64,000 nt of DNA from GCA-016699445 sp964555055 (lineage in GTDB: Bacteria > UBA10199 > JACPAL01 > GCA-016699445). Shown piece by piece: positions 50,010 through 58,530 of the stretch. Each line of letters begins with the position of its first letter. Position 1 is the stretch's first letter. The notes under the pieces are model-generated. The model was not told the origin of the DNA. It searched no databases and saw nothing but the letters and a program-made list of their open reading frames with translations. Where the stretch lies: NCBI GenBank assembly GCA_964555055.1, contig CAZKQW010000001.1:1-64000 (forward strand), read 5' to 3'. Position numbers and translations under genes: made by a program.

Positions 50010-51401
50010 TTAGGCCACGAGACGAAGACGCTTCTTGCCGTTTCCGCCGCCCTGGGAGGACGCGGCGGGAGACGATTCCTTCTCCAGGACACTCATGATC
50101 GTCGAGTCGTCGGACGTGGTTCGGGAGATTTTGCCGAAATCGCGGTCCACGACGTCGCGGCTCATCTCGATCCCGTAGGCGGCCAGTATCCTCGACACTT
50201 CATCGAACCGCCCCTCGATGGTCTCGCGCACGGAAGAGAACCCGTGGCGCGCGGCGCGGGCACGGTTCCAGAACGAAAACGGATTCATCTCGAAGAAGGT
50301 CGAGTCGTCTTCCTTGGGCTCGATCAGGATGATGTCGCCCTTGAAGTTCTTGTCGATGATCATCTGGTCAATGAAATAACGGATGCGCGTATGGATGAGC
50401 GTGCGGAAGACTTGGTTGAAGATCATCAAGAGCCCGCCGTCCGAGATGCGGCGGCTGCGCGTGAAATATTGGTCCTCTTCCTTGATGTATTCCATCATGA
50501 GGCGGTTGGAGTAAGGGCGGAACGGGTTATAGCAGACGACCAAGTCCGCTCCCTTCTTGACCGCCAAGTCCATGTTAGTGGTGCGCTTCACGGCGCCGTC
50601 CACGTAATCGATCCCCTTTAAGCGCGCGGGCTTATAGACGAACGGCAAGGCCGCCGATGCCTGCACCGCTTCCGAGATCTTCACGTCGTGGCGCTCGTCG
50701 GGACCGAAGACCACGCGGTCGGCCGTGTCCAAGTCCGTCGAGACGATATAGAGGGATTTCCCTTTTTGCTTCTTCAAGGCGCGGAAGTCGTTGCAATAGC
50801 TGTTCTGCTCGAGGTTCTTTCGGATGTAACGCTCGATCGAACGGTTGTCGAAAAGCCCCGACGGCACCGCTTCGGCGACCGACGGCAACGAACGCGTCGA
50901 ATAGATGATCTTCGCCAACGGGCTCAGCATCTTCTCGGCGTTGTGGTACGTGGGCTCCGAGAGGAAATCCATGAAGCCGCTTTTAAGCGGCTGCCAAAGG
51001 CGCGGAAGAGCCAAGATCGAGTCGTAAATGATGCCCGGCATGTAGGTCATCCGCCGGTACAGGTAGCTCAAGGGCTTTTCGTAATATTCCCGAAGATTCG
51101 GCCAATAGACGTCGAACGGAGAGAGCTGGGCGAATTGTTGGGACGATCCGTCCAAAGTCTTCAAAATCTCCTCGGGGCTGATGCCGTTGGCGATGTGCGA
51201 TGCCACGAAGGCGCCGGCCGAGATCCCGACGTAGGTGTCGAAATCGGTCACCTTGCGGTTCACCAGGAAGTCGTTCAAGGCCTTCAAACCGCCGACGGCG
51301 AAGACGCCGCCCGTGATGGCCCCACCGGCTAATACCAAGGATGTTTTCGGATTTTGCTTCTTTTTGGATAGGTCACTCTTTTGAATGATGGTGATTCCCA
51401 T
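50010..51401 (-). CDS. Patatin-like phospholipase, long form
   Basis: The 463-residue protein has an oxyanion loop LAGGAITGGVFAVGG (24-38), nucleophile elbow GISAG with S61, and the catalytic Asp in YVDGAVKRTTNMD. A helical insert (about 95-200: PFDVYWPNLREYYEKPLSYL) and a C-terminal region with RIRYFIDQMIIDKNFKGDII extend the core. It ends in a Ser/Gly/Lys tail. It lacks a signal peptide. It is 5 nt upstream of xseA and could share its transcript. A lipase acting on membrane lipids is the family expectation. Confidence 0.88.
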   Translation of the reverse strand: MGITIIQKSDLSKKKQNPKTSLVLAGGAITGGVFAVGGLKALNDFLVNRKVTDFDTYVGISAGAFVASHIANGISPEEILKTLDGSSQQFAQLSPFDVYWPNLREYYEKPLSYLYRRMTYMPGIIYDSILALPRLWQPLKSGFMDFLSEPTYHNAEKMLSPLAKIIYSTRSLPSVAEAVPSGLFDNRSIERYIRKNLEQNSYCNDFRALKKQKGKSLYIVSTDLDTADRVVFGPDERHDVKISEAVQASAALPFVYKPARLKGIDYVDGAVKRTTNMDLAVKKGADLVVCYNPFRPYSNRLMMEYIKEEDQYFTRSRRISDGGLLMIFNQVFRTLIHTRIRYFIDQMIIDKNFKGDIILIEPKEDDSTFFEMNPFSFWNRARAARHGFSSVRETIEGRFDEVSRILAAYGIEMSRDVVDRDFGKISRTTSDDSTIMSVLEKESSPAASSQGGGNGKKRLRLVA

Positions 51402-51488
51402 GAGGGAAAAACTATGGCCACAAGATGACGCGCCTTGTAAAGCAATTTCCTGGAATCGCGGAAAATATTTACCCCTTTATCTGGGACG

Positions 51489-52265
51489 TCACTTCAAGAG
51501 GTCGGGTCTTTTGCGGCGCGTGCGTTCGAAGGACTGCTCGCGGCGCCACGCGGCGATTTTTTGGTGGTCTCCGGAGAGCAGGATTTCCGGGACTTTTTTG
51601 CCCTGAAAATCCGGCGGACGCGTGTAGTGCGGGTATTCCAAAAGGCGGTTCGAAAAGGATTCGTCTTGAAGGGAATCCCCGCACCCCACCACGCCCGGAA
51701 TCAAGCGCGCGACCGCGTCGATGAAGACCATCGCGGCGAACTCCCCGCCCGTCAGCACGTAGTCGCCGATCGACACTTCTTCGTCGATGGAGGATTCCAA
51801 GACGCGCTCGTCGATGCCCTCGTAACGGCCGCAGAGCAGGATCACTTGATCGTACCGAAGGTACTCGCGGAGATGTTCCTGCCTTAAGGGACGTCCTTGA
51901 GGCGACAGATAAATGCGGCGGACTTTCGCCGGGTCCACCCCATGGGCCCTCCCCGCTTCCACCGCGTGACCCATCGCGTTCACGATCGGCTCCGCCTTCA
52001 TGACCATACCGGCGCCACCCCCATACGGCGTGTCGTCGACGTTACGGTGCTTGTCGGCGGGCGACGTGAAGTCGCGGATTTGATGGTAATGGACGGAAAA
52101 GAGCCTTTGCTCCAAAGCCCTCGAAAGGATCGTATCGGAAAAAACGGAATCGAAGATATGGGGGAACAACGTCAGGACGTCGAAACGAAAAGCCCCGGAA
52201 CCTTTTGACGGGTTTCCAGGGCTTGTTTCCTGTGAGGCAACGGGACTCTTATTCAATGATTTCAA
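51489..52265 (-). CDS. trmD: tRNA (guanine-N1)-methyltransferase
   Basis: TrmD makes m1G37 next to the anticodon, preventing +1 frameshifting. The 258-residue SPOUT enzyme has FRFDVLTLFPHIF, DTPYGGGAGMVMKAEPI, the trefoil-knot SAM site LLCGRYEGIDERVLE and EVSIGDYVLTGGE, and the C-terminal RRKRPDLL. A ~25-residue polar extension (SPVASQETSPGNPSKGSGA) precedes the usual start and makes a 17-nt overlap with khpA. The canonical neighbour rimM is missing between khpA and trmD. Confidence 0.95.
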   Translation of the reverse strand: MKSLNKSPVASQETSPGNPSKGSGAFRFDVLTLFPHIFDSVFSDTILSRALEQRLFSVHYHQIRDFTSPADKHRNVDDTPYGGGAGMVMKAEPIVNAMGHAVEAGRAHGVDPAKVRRIYLSPQGRPLRQEHLREYLRYDQVILLCGRYEGIDERVLESSIDEEVSIGDYVLTGGEFAAMVFIDAVARLIPGVVGCGDSLQDESFSNRLLEYPHYTRPPDFQGKKVPEILLSGDHQKIAAWRREQSFERTRRKRPDLLK

Positions 52266-52491
52266 GAACCGAACGCTTACGGAGTTTCGTGGAGACGGCT
52301 CCGAGGATCGTCCTCATGGCTTGAGCCATGCGGCCTTGCTTGCCGATGACCTTTCCCAGATCTTCCTTGGCGACCTTCAACTCGATGACGGTGGTTTGTT
52401 CGCCATCGACCTCACTCACTTCGACCTGTTCGGGGTGATCGACCAGGGACTTGGACATCACTTCGACGAGTTCCTTCAATGATGATGACAT
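52249..52491 (-). CDS. khpA: KH-domain RNA-binding protein KhpA (YlqC)
   Basis: The 80-residue protein has a single KH domain with the GxxG-type loop in KEDLGKVIGKQGRMAQAMRT. Length and location after rpsP are typical of YlqC/KhpA. It binds RNA, often with KhpB/Jag, influencing cell division and small-RNA regulation in Gram-positives. It is 28 nt from rpsP and overlaps trmD. Confidence 0.94.
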   Translation of the reverse strand: MSSSLKELVEVMSKSLVDHPEQVEVSEVDGEQTTVIELKVAKEDLGKVIGKQGRMAQAMRTILGAVSTKLRKRSVLEIIE

Positions 52492-52519
52492 AAACTACCT
52501 CCCTCTTCTTCAGAGTCAA

Positions 52520-52768
52520 CTAAGCAGCCACCTTTTCAGCGCTCTTCATGAGCTTCTGCACGGTTTCCGTAGGTTGCGCACCGACTTTTAGCCAATGGGA
52601 CAGCCTGTCTTGTTTGATCTTCGCCTTTTGGATGCCGAGGGCGGGGTCATAGGTTCCGACCACCTCCAAGGCCCGACCGTTACGGGGGGATTCGATGCTG
52701 GAAACGACAATACGGTAAAAAGGCCTTTTTTTAGTACCGAATCGCGCGAGTCTGATTTTTGTTTGCAC
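52520..52768 (-). CDS. rpsP: 30S ribosomal protein S16
   Basis: The protein is QTKIRLARFGTKKRPFYRIV... with ESPRNGRALEVVGTYDP and RLSHWLKVGAQPTETVQKLM, full S16. Two in-frame GTG codons occur: AAGGAG is 2 nt before the first (52774) and 8 nt before the second (52768), so I choose the second. It heads the rpsP-khpA-trmD operon and has a recognisable promoter upstream. Confidence 0.96.
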   Translation of the reverse strand: MQTKIRLARFGTKKRPFYRIVVSSIESPRNGRALEVVGTYDPALGIQKAKIKQDRLSHWLKVGAQPTETVQKLMKSAEKVAA

Positions 52769-52801
52769 GTGCACTACTCCTTTTAAAATAAACGAAAGTG
52801 C

Positions 52802-52831
52802 ATGTTAAGAATACCCTTCTTTGACTGTCAA
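52802..52831 (-). promoter_or_regulatory. Sigma70-like promoter of the rpsP operon
   Basis: On the minus strand TTGACA (52831-52826) is followed after 18 nt by TAACAT (52807-52802), four of six consensus bases. It is about 30 nt upstream of the rpsP start. Confidence 0.5.
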
Positions 52832-52935
52832 CGACATTTTGGCTTGTCTTAGTGTTTTTTTGGGGGCAGGAGGAGATTTTTAGCAACCATCGCTTCGGCG
52901 AGGTCGAAGAATCTCCCATCTTAAGGAGAAAATCT

Positions 52936-53175
52936 ATGAACGCGGTAACATCGTCATATGCAAGCCCCATGGCCTTCCTTCTCAGCGGCGGAGATCCAGC
53001 ATACGCTCCGGTTTCACCTAAAACACCAGCGCATTCATCGCCTCTGCAACCCCTACAAGCTCCTGCAAGTGGTCCTACGACCTCCTTTCCTAGGGCTATG
53101 GAATTAGCATCCTCTTATGGCGATACTTTAAGCTCTTTAGTAACTGGGCAAAGATATCAAGTTTTTGGGAGATAG
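52936..53175 (+). CDS. Small Ser/Pro/Ala-rich hypothetical protein
   Basis: TAAGGAG lies 8 nt before the ATG at 52936; the frame opens earlier without support. The 79-residue product has a hydrophobic start (SSYASPMAFLLSGG) and a Pro/Ser/Ala-rich middle (YAPVSPKTPAHSSPLQPLQA), then an MELASSYGDTL helix. It is 39 nt upstream of the acyl-CoA dehydrogenase, whose own N-terminus is similarly Ser/Leu-rich. No family is recognised. Confidence 0.5.
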   Translation: MNAVTSSYASPMAFLLSGGDPAYAPVSPKTPAHSSPLQPLQAPASGPTTSFPRAMELASSYGDTLSSLVTGQRYQVFGR

Positions 53176-53214
53176 ATTAGCAACGATCATAAACAACACG
53201 TTTAAGGAGCTTTC

Positions 53215-55467
53215 ATGCCTGGAGTCGGAACGATAGAAAGATCATTTTTAAATGCTTTAGCGGCGCGATTTCCAGATTTGGTGGATGAAGCCGGAGGACT
53301 ATCGACGCCCCACAGCGTCATCCGCTTCTCCCACTCTTTGACTGCGGGTAGACTCTTAACCGCTAATACGGCTGTTCCTCTTCCAACCCTTTTTTCCGGC
53401 TTTACGGCCTATCTTCTCTCCCTACCCTCATTACCGGGCTCGGTACGTGACGCGCTCGCCCTTTCCGTTCATGTGGAGGGGCCCGACGCAGGTAAGTCCG
53501 TCGTAGCCGGCGGAGGAACGCTTTTTTTATCGGCGCTATTTCAATCGATACGACTTTCTCTCTATGAAGCGGCCGTGAGCTCCCTTGTTCCGACGATGGA
53601 TGTCACGCCGCGCAGCGCCGATTTTTTAAGGAATCGCCCTGTCGAAGCCCTATTCGCTACAGGAGGCAGTGTCATCAAACGCCCTCAAGACGTATCGGAT
53701 TCGGCTCGCGACGTCTCTCGCATGGTCCGCGGCTTTGTGGAAAAAGAAATCCTACCCTACTGGCAAAGAATAGAAGAGGGAGATCTCGAGTTTCAAAAGG
53801 CAATTTTTAGAAAAGCCGGGGAAGTCGGCATTCTGGGCGCATTGATTCCCGCGGCATACGGGGGTAGTGACCTCGGCATCGAGGAGTGGGCCGCGCTTTG
53901 CGAGGCTATTGTCAGCGTCGATTCGATGACCACCGGACTCACGGGAAGCATGGGCATCGGCAACCAAGCCATCGTTTATTTCGGTTCCGAAGACCAGAAA
54001 CAGCACTATCTCCCAGCGATCGCATCCGGGGATTTGATCGGCGTCTTCGCGCTGACGGAACCCTTTTCCGGATCGGACGCTTTCGGCAGCATGAAAACCA
54101 CGGCCACCGAATCCGTTCGAGACGGGCAACGCGTATGGATAGTCAACGGCTCGAAGCAATTCATCACCAATCCCGCCTTCGATAATTCCGTGATGACCGT
54201 ATTCGCCAAAGTGAACGGCCAGGTTTCAGCTTTCATCGTTGAAACGAACACGCCGGGCGTGAAAGTAGGAAAACCGGAAGATAAGTTAGGACAACACGGC
54301 TCTAATACGTGTCCCGTAAACTTCGATGAAGTCGTCATTCCTTATGATAATTTGGTAGGGAAAGTCGGGGAAGGCAAAAAAATCGCCATGACCACCTTAA
54401 ATCGCGGCCGCCTCATCCTGGGAATCGCGTCGACGGCTAAAGCCGTCCATCTTACCCAACAAGCCGTCGCTTATGCCCTTGAAAGAAGGCAATTTGGATC
54501 CCCCATCGCTGGTTTCGGCTTGGTCCAACAGCATTTACTGACGATGGCACTCAACGGTTGGGCCGCCCAACGCATGAGCCACCGAATCATCGGAGATCTG
54601 ACGAAACGCTTCGAGGCGATAGACGTTGAATTGGAAATTTCCCAAGAGACTTCCCAAGATGCCGCCAGTGATAACCCGGAACGCGACCGTGAAAGGCGCG
54701 ATCGTCGGGCTAAAGCATTACAGGAATTCGAGCTCGAGTTCTCCATTTTGAAGATTTTAGGTTCCGAAGCCTACCACCAAGCGGCGGATCATTACGTCCA
54801 AGTCATGGGCGGCTACGGTTACATCATCGACTATCCTGCGGCACGCGCTCTAAGGGATTCCCGCATCGGGGAAATTTACGAGGGAACGACGGAAATCAAC
54901 CAGCTTCGGGTCGCCGAAGGCCTCTTGAAGCTCGTATCCCCTAAAAATCCGAACGACGCCTTGGTGGCGGGAGACCGAGCCTCTGAAATTACGGGGTTGA
55001 TTCAAGCTCTAGAGAAATCCTATGAAGCGGCTCATCCGCTCCACACTAGCGCCCGACAAACGTTGAGGGCTTTGGAAATGGCGGGAGCCGCATACAGCTG
55101 CGTAAGCCACCATCTGGAAAGCATTGCAGATCTATCCTCTCCGGAGCGCCAATACTTCGTGAACGAACTCTCGCGCATGACGATCGAAGCCCATCGCATG
55201 GATTCCGCCTTAAGGGCGACGGCGAAGGACGTCCAACAAGCCCCGGATACCGAGGATACGCAGATCGCCTTGCAAGCCACCCAACTTATTTGCAACGACA
55301 GTTTGAGAAGAATGCTCGATCATCTTAGGAAAATACGAGAGTATTTACCACAGGATGGCGATTGGAGCGCTTTAGACGAGTCTCTTTACGCACACTTCCC
55401 GCGATTAGATCGTTTGGCTTTGGAAAAAGCCCTGGTTCAGCGAGTGATCGAGCAAGGCCACCTTTAG
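53215..55467 (+). CDS. Acyl-CoA dehydrogenase, VLCAD-like, with long N-terminal extension
   Basis: TAAGGAG precedes the ATG. After a ~150-residue Ser/Leu-rich extension of unknown role comes a full ACAD domain (about 165-610): FGSEDQKQHYLPAIASGDLI, FALTEPFSGSDA, WIVNGSKQFITNPAF and RRQFGSPIAGFGLVQQHLLT, with the catalytic glutamate in EIYEGTTEIN (E556). A helical C-terminal domain (about 610-750) resembles the membrane-associating tail of VLCAD/ACAD9-type enzymes. It catalyses the first FAD-dependent step of beta-oxidation. No etfAB or other fad genes are adjacent. An insertion rich in D/E/R around 470-490 is unusual. Confidence 0.92.
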   Translation: MPGVGTIERSFLNALAARFPDLVDEAGGLSTPHSVIRFSHSLTAGRLLTANTAVPLPTLFSGFTAYLLSLPSLPGSVRDALALSVHVEGPDAGKSVVAGGGTLFLSALFQSIRLSLYEAAVSSLVPTMDVTPRSADFLRNRPVEALFATGGSVIKRPQDVSDSARDVSRMVRGFVEKEILPYWQRIEEGDLEFQKAIFRKAGEVGILGALIPAAYGGSDLGIEEWAALCEAIVSVDSMTTGLTGSMGIGNQAIVYFGSEDQKQHYLPAIASGDLIGVFALTEPFSGSDAFGSMKTTATESVRDGQRVWIVNGSKQFITNPAFDNSVMTVFAKVNGQVSAFIVETNTPGVKVGKPEDKLGQHGSNTCPVNFDEVVIPYDNLVGKVGEGKKIAMTTLNRGRLILGIASTAKAVHLTQQAVAYALERRQFGSPIAGFGLVQQHLLTMALNGWAAQRMSHRIIGDLTKRFEAIDVELEISQETSQDAASDNPERDRERRDRRAKALQEFELEFSILKILGSEAYHQAADHYVQVMGGYGYIIDYPAARALRDSRIGEIYEGTTEINQLRVAEGLLKLVSPKNPNDALVAGDRASEITGLIQALEKSYEAAHPLHTSARQTLRALEMAGAAYSCVSHHLESIADLSSPERQYFVNELSRMTIEAHRMDSALRATAKDVQQAPDTEDTQIALQATQLICNDSLRRMLDHLRKIREYLPQDGDWSALDESLYAHFPRLDRLALEKALVQRVIEQGHL

Positions 55468-55531
55468 GATGTCTTAAGAGATGACTCGTCGCTTGCCTAT
55501 TCCGGATTTCATCGCTAACGTATAAAACCTC

Positions 55532-56245
55532 ATGATCCTCTACCCCGCCATCGACATCTTCGACGGGCAATGCGTCCGGCTCAAGCAAGGGAAGTTCGAC
55601 GACGCCACCGTCTACTTCAAGAATCCCGTGGACGCGGCCAAGCAATGGGTCGACCAGGGCGCCAAGTGGCTGCACGTCGTCGACCTCAACGGCGCGCGCG
55701 AGGGGAAACCGACGAATACCAAGATCATCGAGGAGATCATGACGTCGCTGAACGTCCCCGTCCAGATCGGCGGCGGGATCCGCACGCAGGACATCGCCGA
55801 GATCTACCTCACCATGGGCGCGGGGCGCGTCGTCATCGGGAGCGCGGCCTTCGAGGATCCGGACCTCATGCAGATCCTTTGCGCGAAATTCGAGGGTCGC
55901 GTCGCCTTGGGGCTCGACGCCAAGGACGGCAAGGTCGCCGTGCACGGCTGGGAAGAGACGCTGGAAAAAGAAGCCATCGCCGTCGCGCATGAGTTCGAGA
56001 GCCAAGGGCTGCAGCATTTGATCTATACCGATATTTCCCGCGACGGGATGCTGACGGGACCCAATTTCGACGGGATGAAAAAGATGATCGACGCGACGAT
56101 GGTCCCGGTCATCGCCTCCGGCGGGATCTCTTCGGTGGACGACCTCGTCAAGCTCAAGGAGTTTGGAGCCGAGGGGGCCATATTAGGCAAGTCCATTTAC
56201 GAGGGAAAAATCAACCTCCGAGAAGCCCACGATAAAGTCTCTTAA
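55532..56245 (+). CDS. hisA: ProFAR isomerase
   Basis: HisA isomerises ProFAR to PRFAR in histidine synthesis. The 237-residue TIM barrel has catalytic D8 in YPAIDIFDGQCVRL, VQIGGGIRT, VVIGSAAFEDP, LGLDAKDGKVAVHGW, YTDISRDGMLTGPN and IASGGISSVDDL. It is the first gene of the hisA-hisF-ppi-hisI-HIT run. hisH and the rest of the pathway are not in the window. Confidence 0.97.
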   Translation: MILYPAIDIFDGQCVRLKQGKFDDATVYFKNPVDAAKQWVDQGAKWLHVVDLNGAREGKPTNTKIIEEIMTSLNVPVQIGGGIRTQDIAEIYLTMGAGRVVIGSAAFEDPDLMQILCAKFEGRVALGLDAKDGKVAVHGWEETLEKEAIAVAHEFESQGLQHLIYTDISRDGMLTGPNFDGMKKMIDATMVPVIASGGISSVDDLVKLKEFGAEGAILGKSIYEGKINLREAHDKVS

Positions 56246-56286
56246 TTACTTGTCACCTCCGAAAAAATCCCTAAAGTAGCGCCCTC

Positions 56287-57060
56287 ATGCTCGCGAAACG
56301 CATCATACCCTGTTTAGACGTCGCTAAAGGGCGCGTCGTCAAAGGAACGAAATTCTTGAACCTACGCGACGCCGGAGATCCGGTTGAAGTCGCCAAGGAA
56401 TACGACCGCGAAGGCGCCGATGAGCTTATTTTCCTGGATATTACGGCCTCCCACGAAAAGCGGAGCATCATCCTCGACGTAGTGGCGCGCACGGCGGACG
56501 AAGTCTTCATGCCTTTAACCGTTGGCGGAGGAGTGAAGAAGCTTGAGGATATTCGCGAGCTCTTGAATGCCGGAGCCGACAAAGTCTCCATCAATACCGC
56601 AGCCGTCGCCAACCCTCTTTTCGTCAAAAAAGCGGCCGAGAAATTCGGCAGTCAATGCATCGTCGTCGCCATCGACGCCAAGCAAGTCCCCCTACGCCGC
56701 GGAGCCCTCCAAAAGAAATGGAAGGTTTACACCCATGGGGGACGTAAGGACACGGGATTGGACGTCGTGGCCTGGGCGAAAAAAATGGAGAAGATGGGCG
56801 CAGGCGAAATCCTATTAACCAGCATGGATCGGGACGGAATGAAGGATGGTTACGATTTGGATTTGACGAAGGCGGTTTCGGATGCGGTCGGCATCCCCGT
56901 CATCGCGTCCGGAGGCGCCGGTAAAGCCGAACACATGTATCTCGCCGTCACTAAAGGTGGAGCCGATGCGGCCTTGGCCGCTTCGCTCTTTCATTTCAAA
57001 GAAGTTTCAATCGCGGAGGTCAAAGAATGCTTATGGCAACACGACATACCGGTAAGATAG
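56287..57060 (+). CDS. hisF: Imidazole glycerol phosphate synthase cyclase subunit
   Basis: HisF converts PRFAR plus ammonia (from HisH) into IGP and AICAR. The 257-residue TIM barrel has D11 in IIPCLDVAKGRVVKGTKF, LTVGGGVKKLEDI, CIVVAIDAKQ (second catalytic Asp), ILLTSMDRDGMKDGYD and VIASGGAGKAEH. It overlaps the following ppi gene by 34 nt. Confidence 0.97.
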   Translation: MLAKRIIPCLDVAKGRVVKGTKFLNLRDAGDPVEVAKEYDREGADELIFLDITASHEKRSIILDVVARTADEVFMPLTVGGGVKKLEDIRELLNAGADKVSINTAAVANPLFVKKAAEKFGSQCIVVAIDAKQVPLRRGALQKKWKVYTHGGRKDTGLDVVAWAKKMEKMGAGEILLTSMDRDGMKDGYDLDLTKAVSDAVGIPVIASGGAGKAEHMYLAVTKGGADAALAASLFHFKEVSIAEVKECLWQHDIPVR

Positions 57061-57623
57061 CGCTTCTCTTTTTATTAACCATTTTACTCTCTTCAGAAAG
57101 GCCTCTTATGTCCGCCGAAAAAAAATTCGTCCCTACGGAACCCAAAACCCCAGCCGTCAATGTGGAAAAAATAACGAAGGCGATCCTCCACACCGCGAAG
57201 GGGGATATCACCGTGGAACTCTACCCTAAGGAAGCGCCCCTTTCCGTCACGAATTTCGCCCAACTGGCGAAAGGAGGATTCTACGATGGGTTGACGTTCC
57301 ACCGCGTGGAACCTGGCTTCGTAATCCAAGGCGGCGATCCCGCGGGCAATGGCACTGGAGGTCCGGGCTATACGGTAAAGGCGGAACTGCAGGGCAATCC
57401 CCACAAGCATGTCGAAGGGGCACTCGCCTGGGCGCGCACGGGGGATAACGTCAATCCCGAGCGACGTTCGAGCGGCAGCCAATTCTACATCACGCTCTCC
57501 CCTACTCCGTTCTTGGACAACCAGTACACGGTGTTCGGGAAAACAGTCGCGGGCATGGAGGTGGTTCGAAAAATCTCCGTAGGCGACAAAATCACGAAAG
57601 TGGAAATCCTCGAAGACAAATAA
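57027..57623 (+). CDS. Cyclophilin-type peptidyl-prolyl isomerase, exported
   Basis: The ATG at 57027 has GGAGGT 6-7 nt upstream, inside hisF. The 198-residue protein has an N-terminal hydrophobic signal segment (IALLFLLTILLSSERPLMSA). A compact bacterial cyclophilin follows: FYDGLTFHRVEPGFVIQGGD, GTGGPGYTVKAE, ALAWAR, SGSQFYITLSPTPFLDNQYT and VFGKTVAGMEVV. It is probably a periplasmic foldase of the PpiA type. Its presence inside a his operon is a chance arrangement or transcriptional hitch-hiking. Confidence 0.93.
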   Translation: MLMATRHTGKIALLFLLTILLSSERPLMSAEKKFVPTEPKTPAVNVEKITKAILHTAKGDITVELYPKEAPLSVTNFAQLAKGGFYDGLTFHRVEPGFVIQGGDPAGNGTGGPGYTVKAELQGNPHKHVEGALAWARTGDNVNPERRSSGSQFYITLSPTPFLDNQYTVFGKTVAGMEVVRKISVGDKITKVEILEDK

Positions 57624-57678
57624 TTAAAGGCAAGTCATCGAACGATAAACTATCGAACGGAAAGCAAAGGAAACGAAG

Positions 57679-58059
57679 ATGTTCAGCGCCGATCAATTGA
57701 AATACGACGAAAATGGCCTTTTAGGTGCCATCATACAAGATTATAAGACGCACGAAGTCCTCATGTTCGCCTTCATGAACCGAGAAGCGGTCGAGCGTAC
57801 GCTTAAAGGGCCTTACGTCACTTTTTGGTCCCGCTCCCGTCAGAAGTACTGGGTGAAGGGCGAGGAATCGGGACACACGCAGGAAGTGAAGGAAGTCTTC
57901 TACGATTGCGACGGCGATGCCTTATTGATCAAAGTGGACCAAAAAGTCGCGGCTTGTCATGAAGGTTATCGGAGTTGCTTTTTCCGAAAAGTGGAAAACG
58001 GCCAGGATAAGGTCATCGCCGAGCGCCTCTTTGATCCCAAAGCCACGTATAAAAAATAG
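57679..58059 (+). CDS. hisI: Phosphoribosyl-AMP cyclohydrolase
   Basis: The 126-residue stand-alone HisI has no HisE domain. Zn/Mg-binding residues lie in YDCDGDALLIKVDQ and CHEGYRSCFFR, with WSRSRQKYWVKGEESGHTQ as the substrate region. It opens the ring of PR-AMP in histidine synthesis. AAGGAAACGAAG precedes the ATG. Confidence 0.96.
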   Translation: MFSADQLKYDENGLLGAIIQDYKTHEVLMFAFMNREAVERTLKGPYVTFWSRSRQKYWVKGEESGHTQEVKEVFYDCDGDALLIKVDQKVAACHEGYRSCFFRKVENGQDKVIAERLFDPKATYKK

Positions 58060-58086
58060 AGCTGGGTATCGGGAGGTCAGGGATCC

Positions 58087-58416
58087 ATGTCATGTTTGTT
58101 CTGTAAAATTGTTCGCAAAGAAATTCCCGCGAAATGGGTGCATGAGGACGCGCACTGCGTGGCATTTCACGATATCGCCCCTCAGGCGCCTACCCATATT
58201 TTAGTGATCCCAAAGGACCATGTGGAGCGCCATTCTTTCCTAACAAACAGCGAACTCATGACTTTCATCCATAAGGCGATTTTAGAAATCGTTCGCAAAG
58301 AAAATCTCCAAGATTACCGTCTCGTCATCAATAACGGCACGGAGGCGGGCCAAACCGTCTGGCACCTCCACGTCCACATTTTATCGGGGCGACCGCTTTC
58401 TTGGCCTCCAGGATAA
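58087..58416 (+). CDS. HIT-family nucleotide hydrolase (HINT-like)
   Basis: The 109-residue protein starts CLFCKIVRKEIPAKWVHEDA and ends with the histidine triad WHLHVHI (H93, H95, H97) and LSGRPLSWPPG, matching bacterial HinT/YcfF. It hydrolyses phosphoramidate bonds of nucleotides such as AMP-lysine. It lies 27 nt after hisI, as in many genomes where HIT follows his genes. No terminator is evident in the 75-bp gap that follows. Confidence 0.95.
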   Translation: MSCLFCKIVRKEIPAKWVHEDAHCVAFHDIAPQAPTHILVIPKDHVERHSFLTNSELMTFIHKAILEIVRKENLQDYRLVINNGTEAGQTVWHLHVHILSGRPLSWPPG

Positions 58417-58491
58417 ACCTTCGACGGGCCTAGTGTTCTCTATAAAGAAAACGCATTTTTTTTGTCTTTCATGACATTTCATATCTGAGAA

Positions 58492-58519
58492 TTGACACCC
58501 TTCATCTCTGTACTTAAAT
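58492..58519 (+). promoter_or_regulatory. Promoter of the NtrB/NtrC-like operon, possibly leaderless
   Basis: TTGACA (58492-58497), 16 nt, then TTAAAT (58514-58519). Transcription would begin near 58526, only about 5 nt before the ATG at 58531, which lacks a ribosome site. The nominal TTG start at 58492 is therefore the -35 box, not a codon. Confidence 0.5.
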
Positions 58520-58530
58520 ATAAAATTTTG

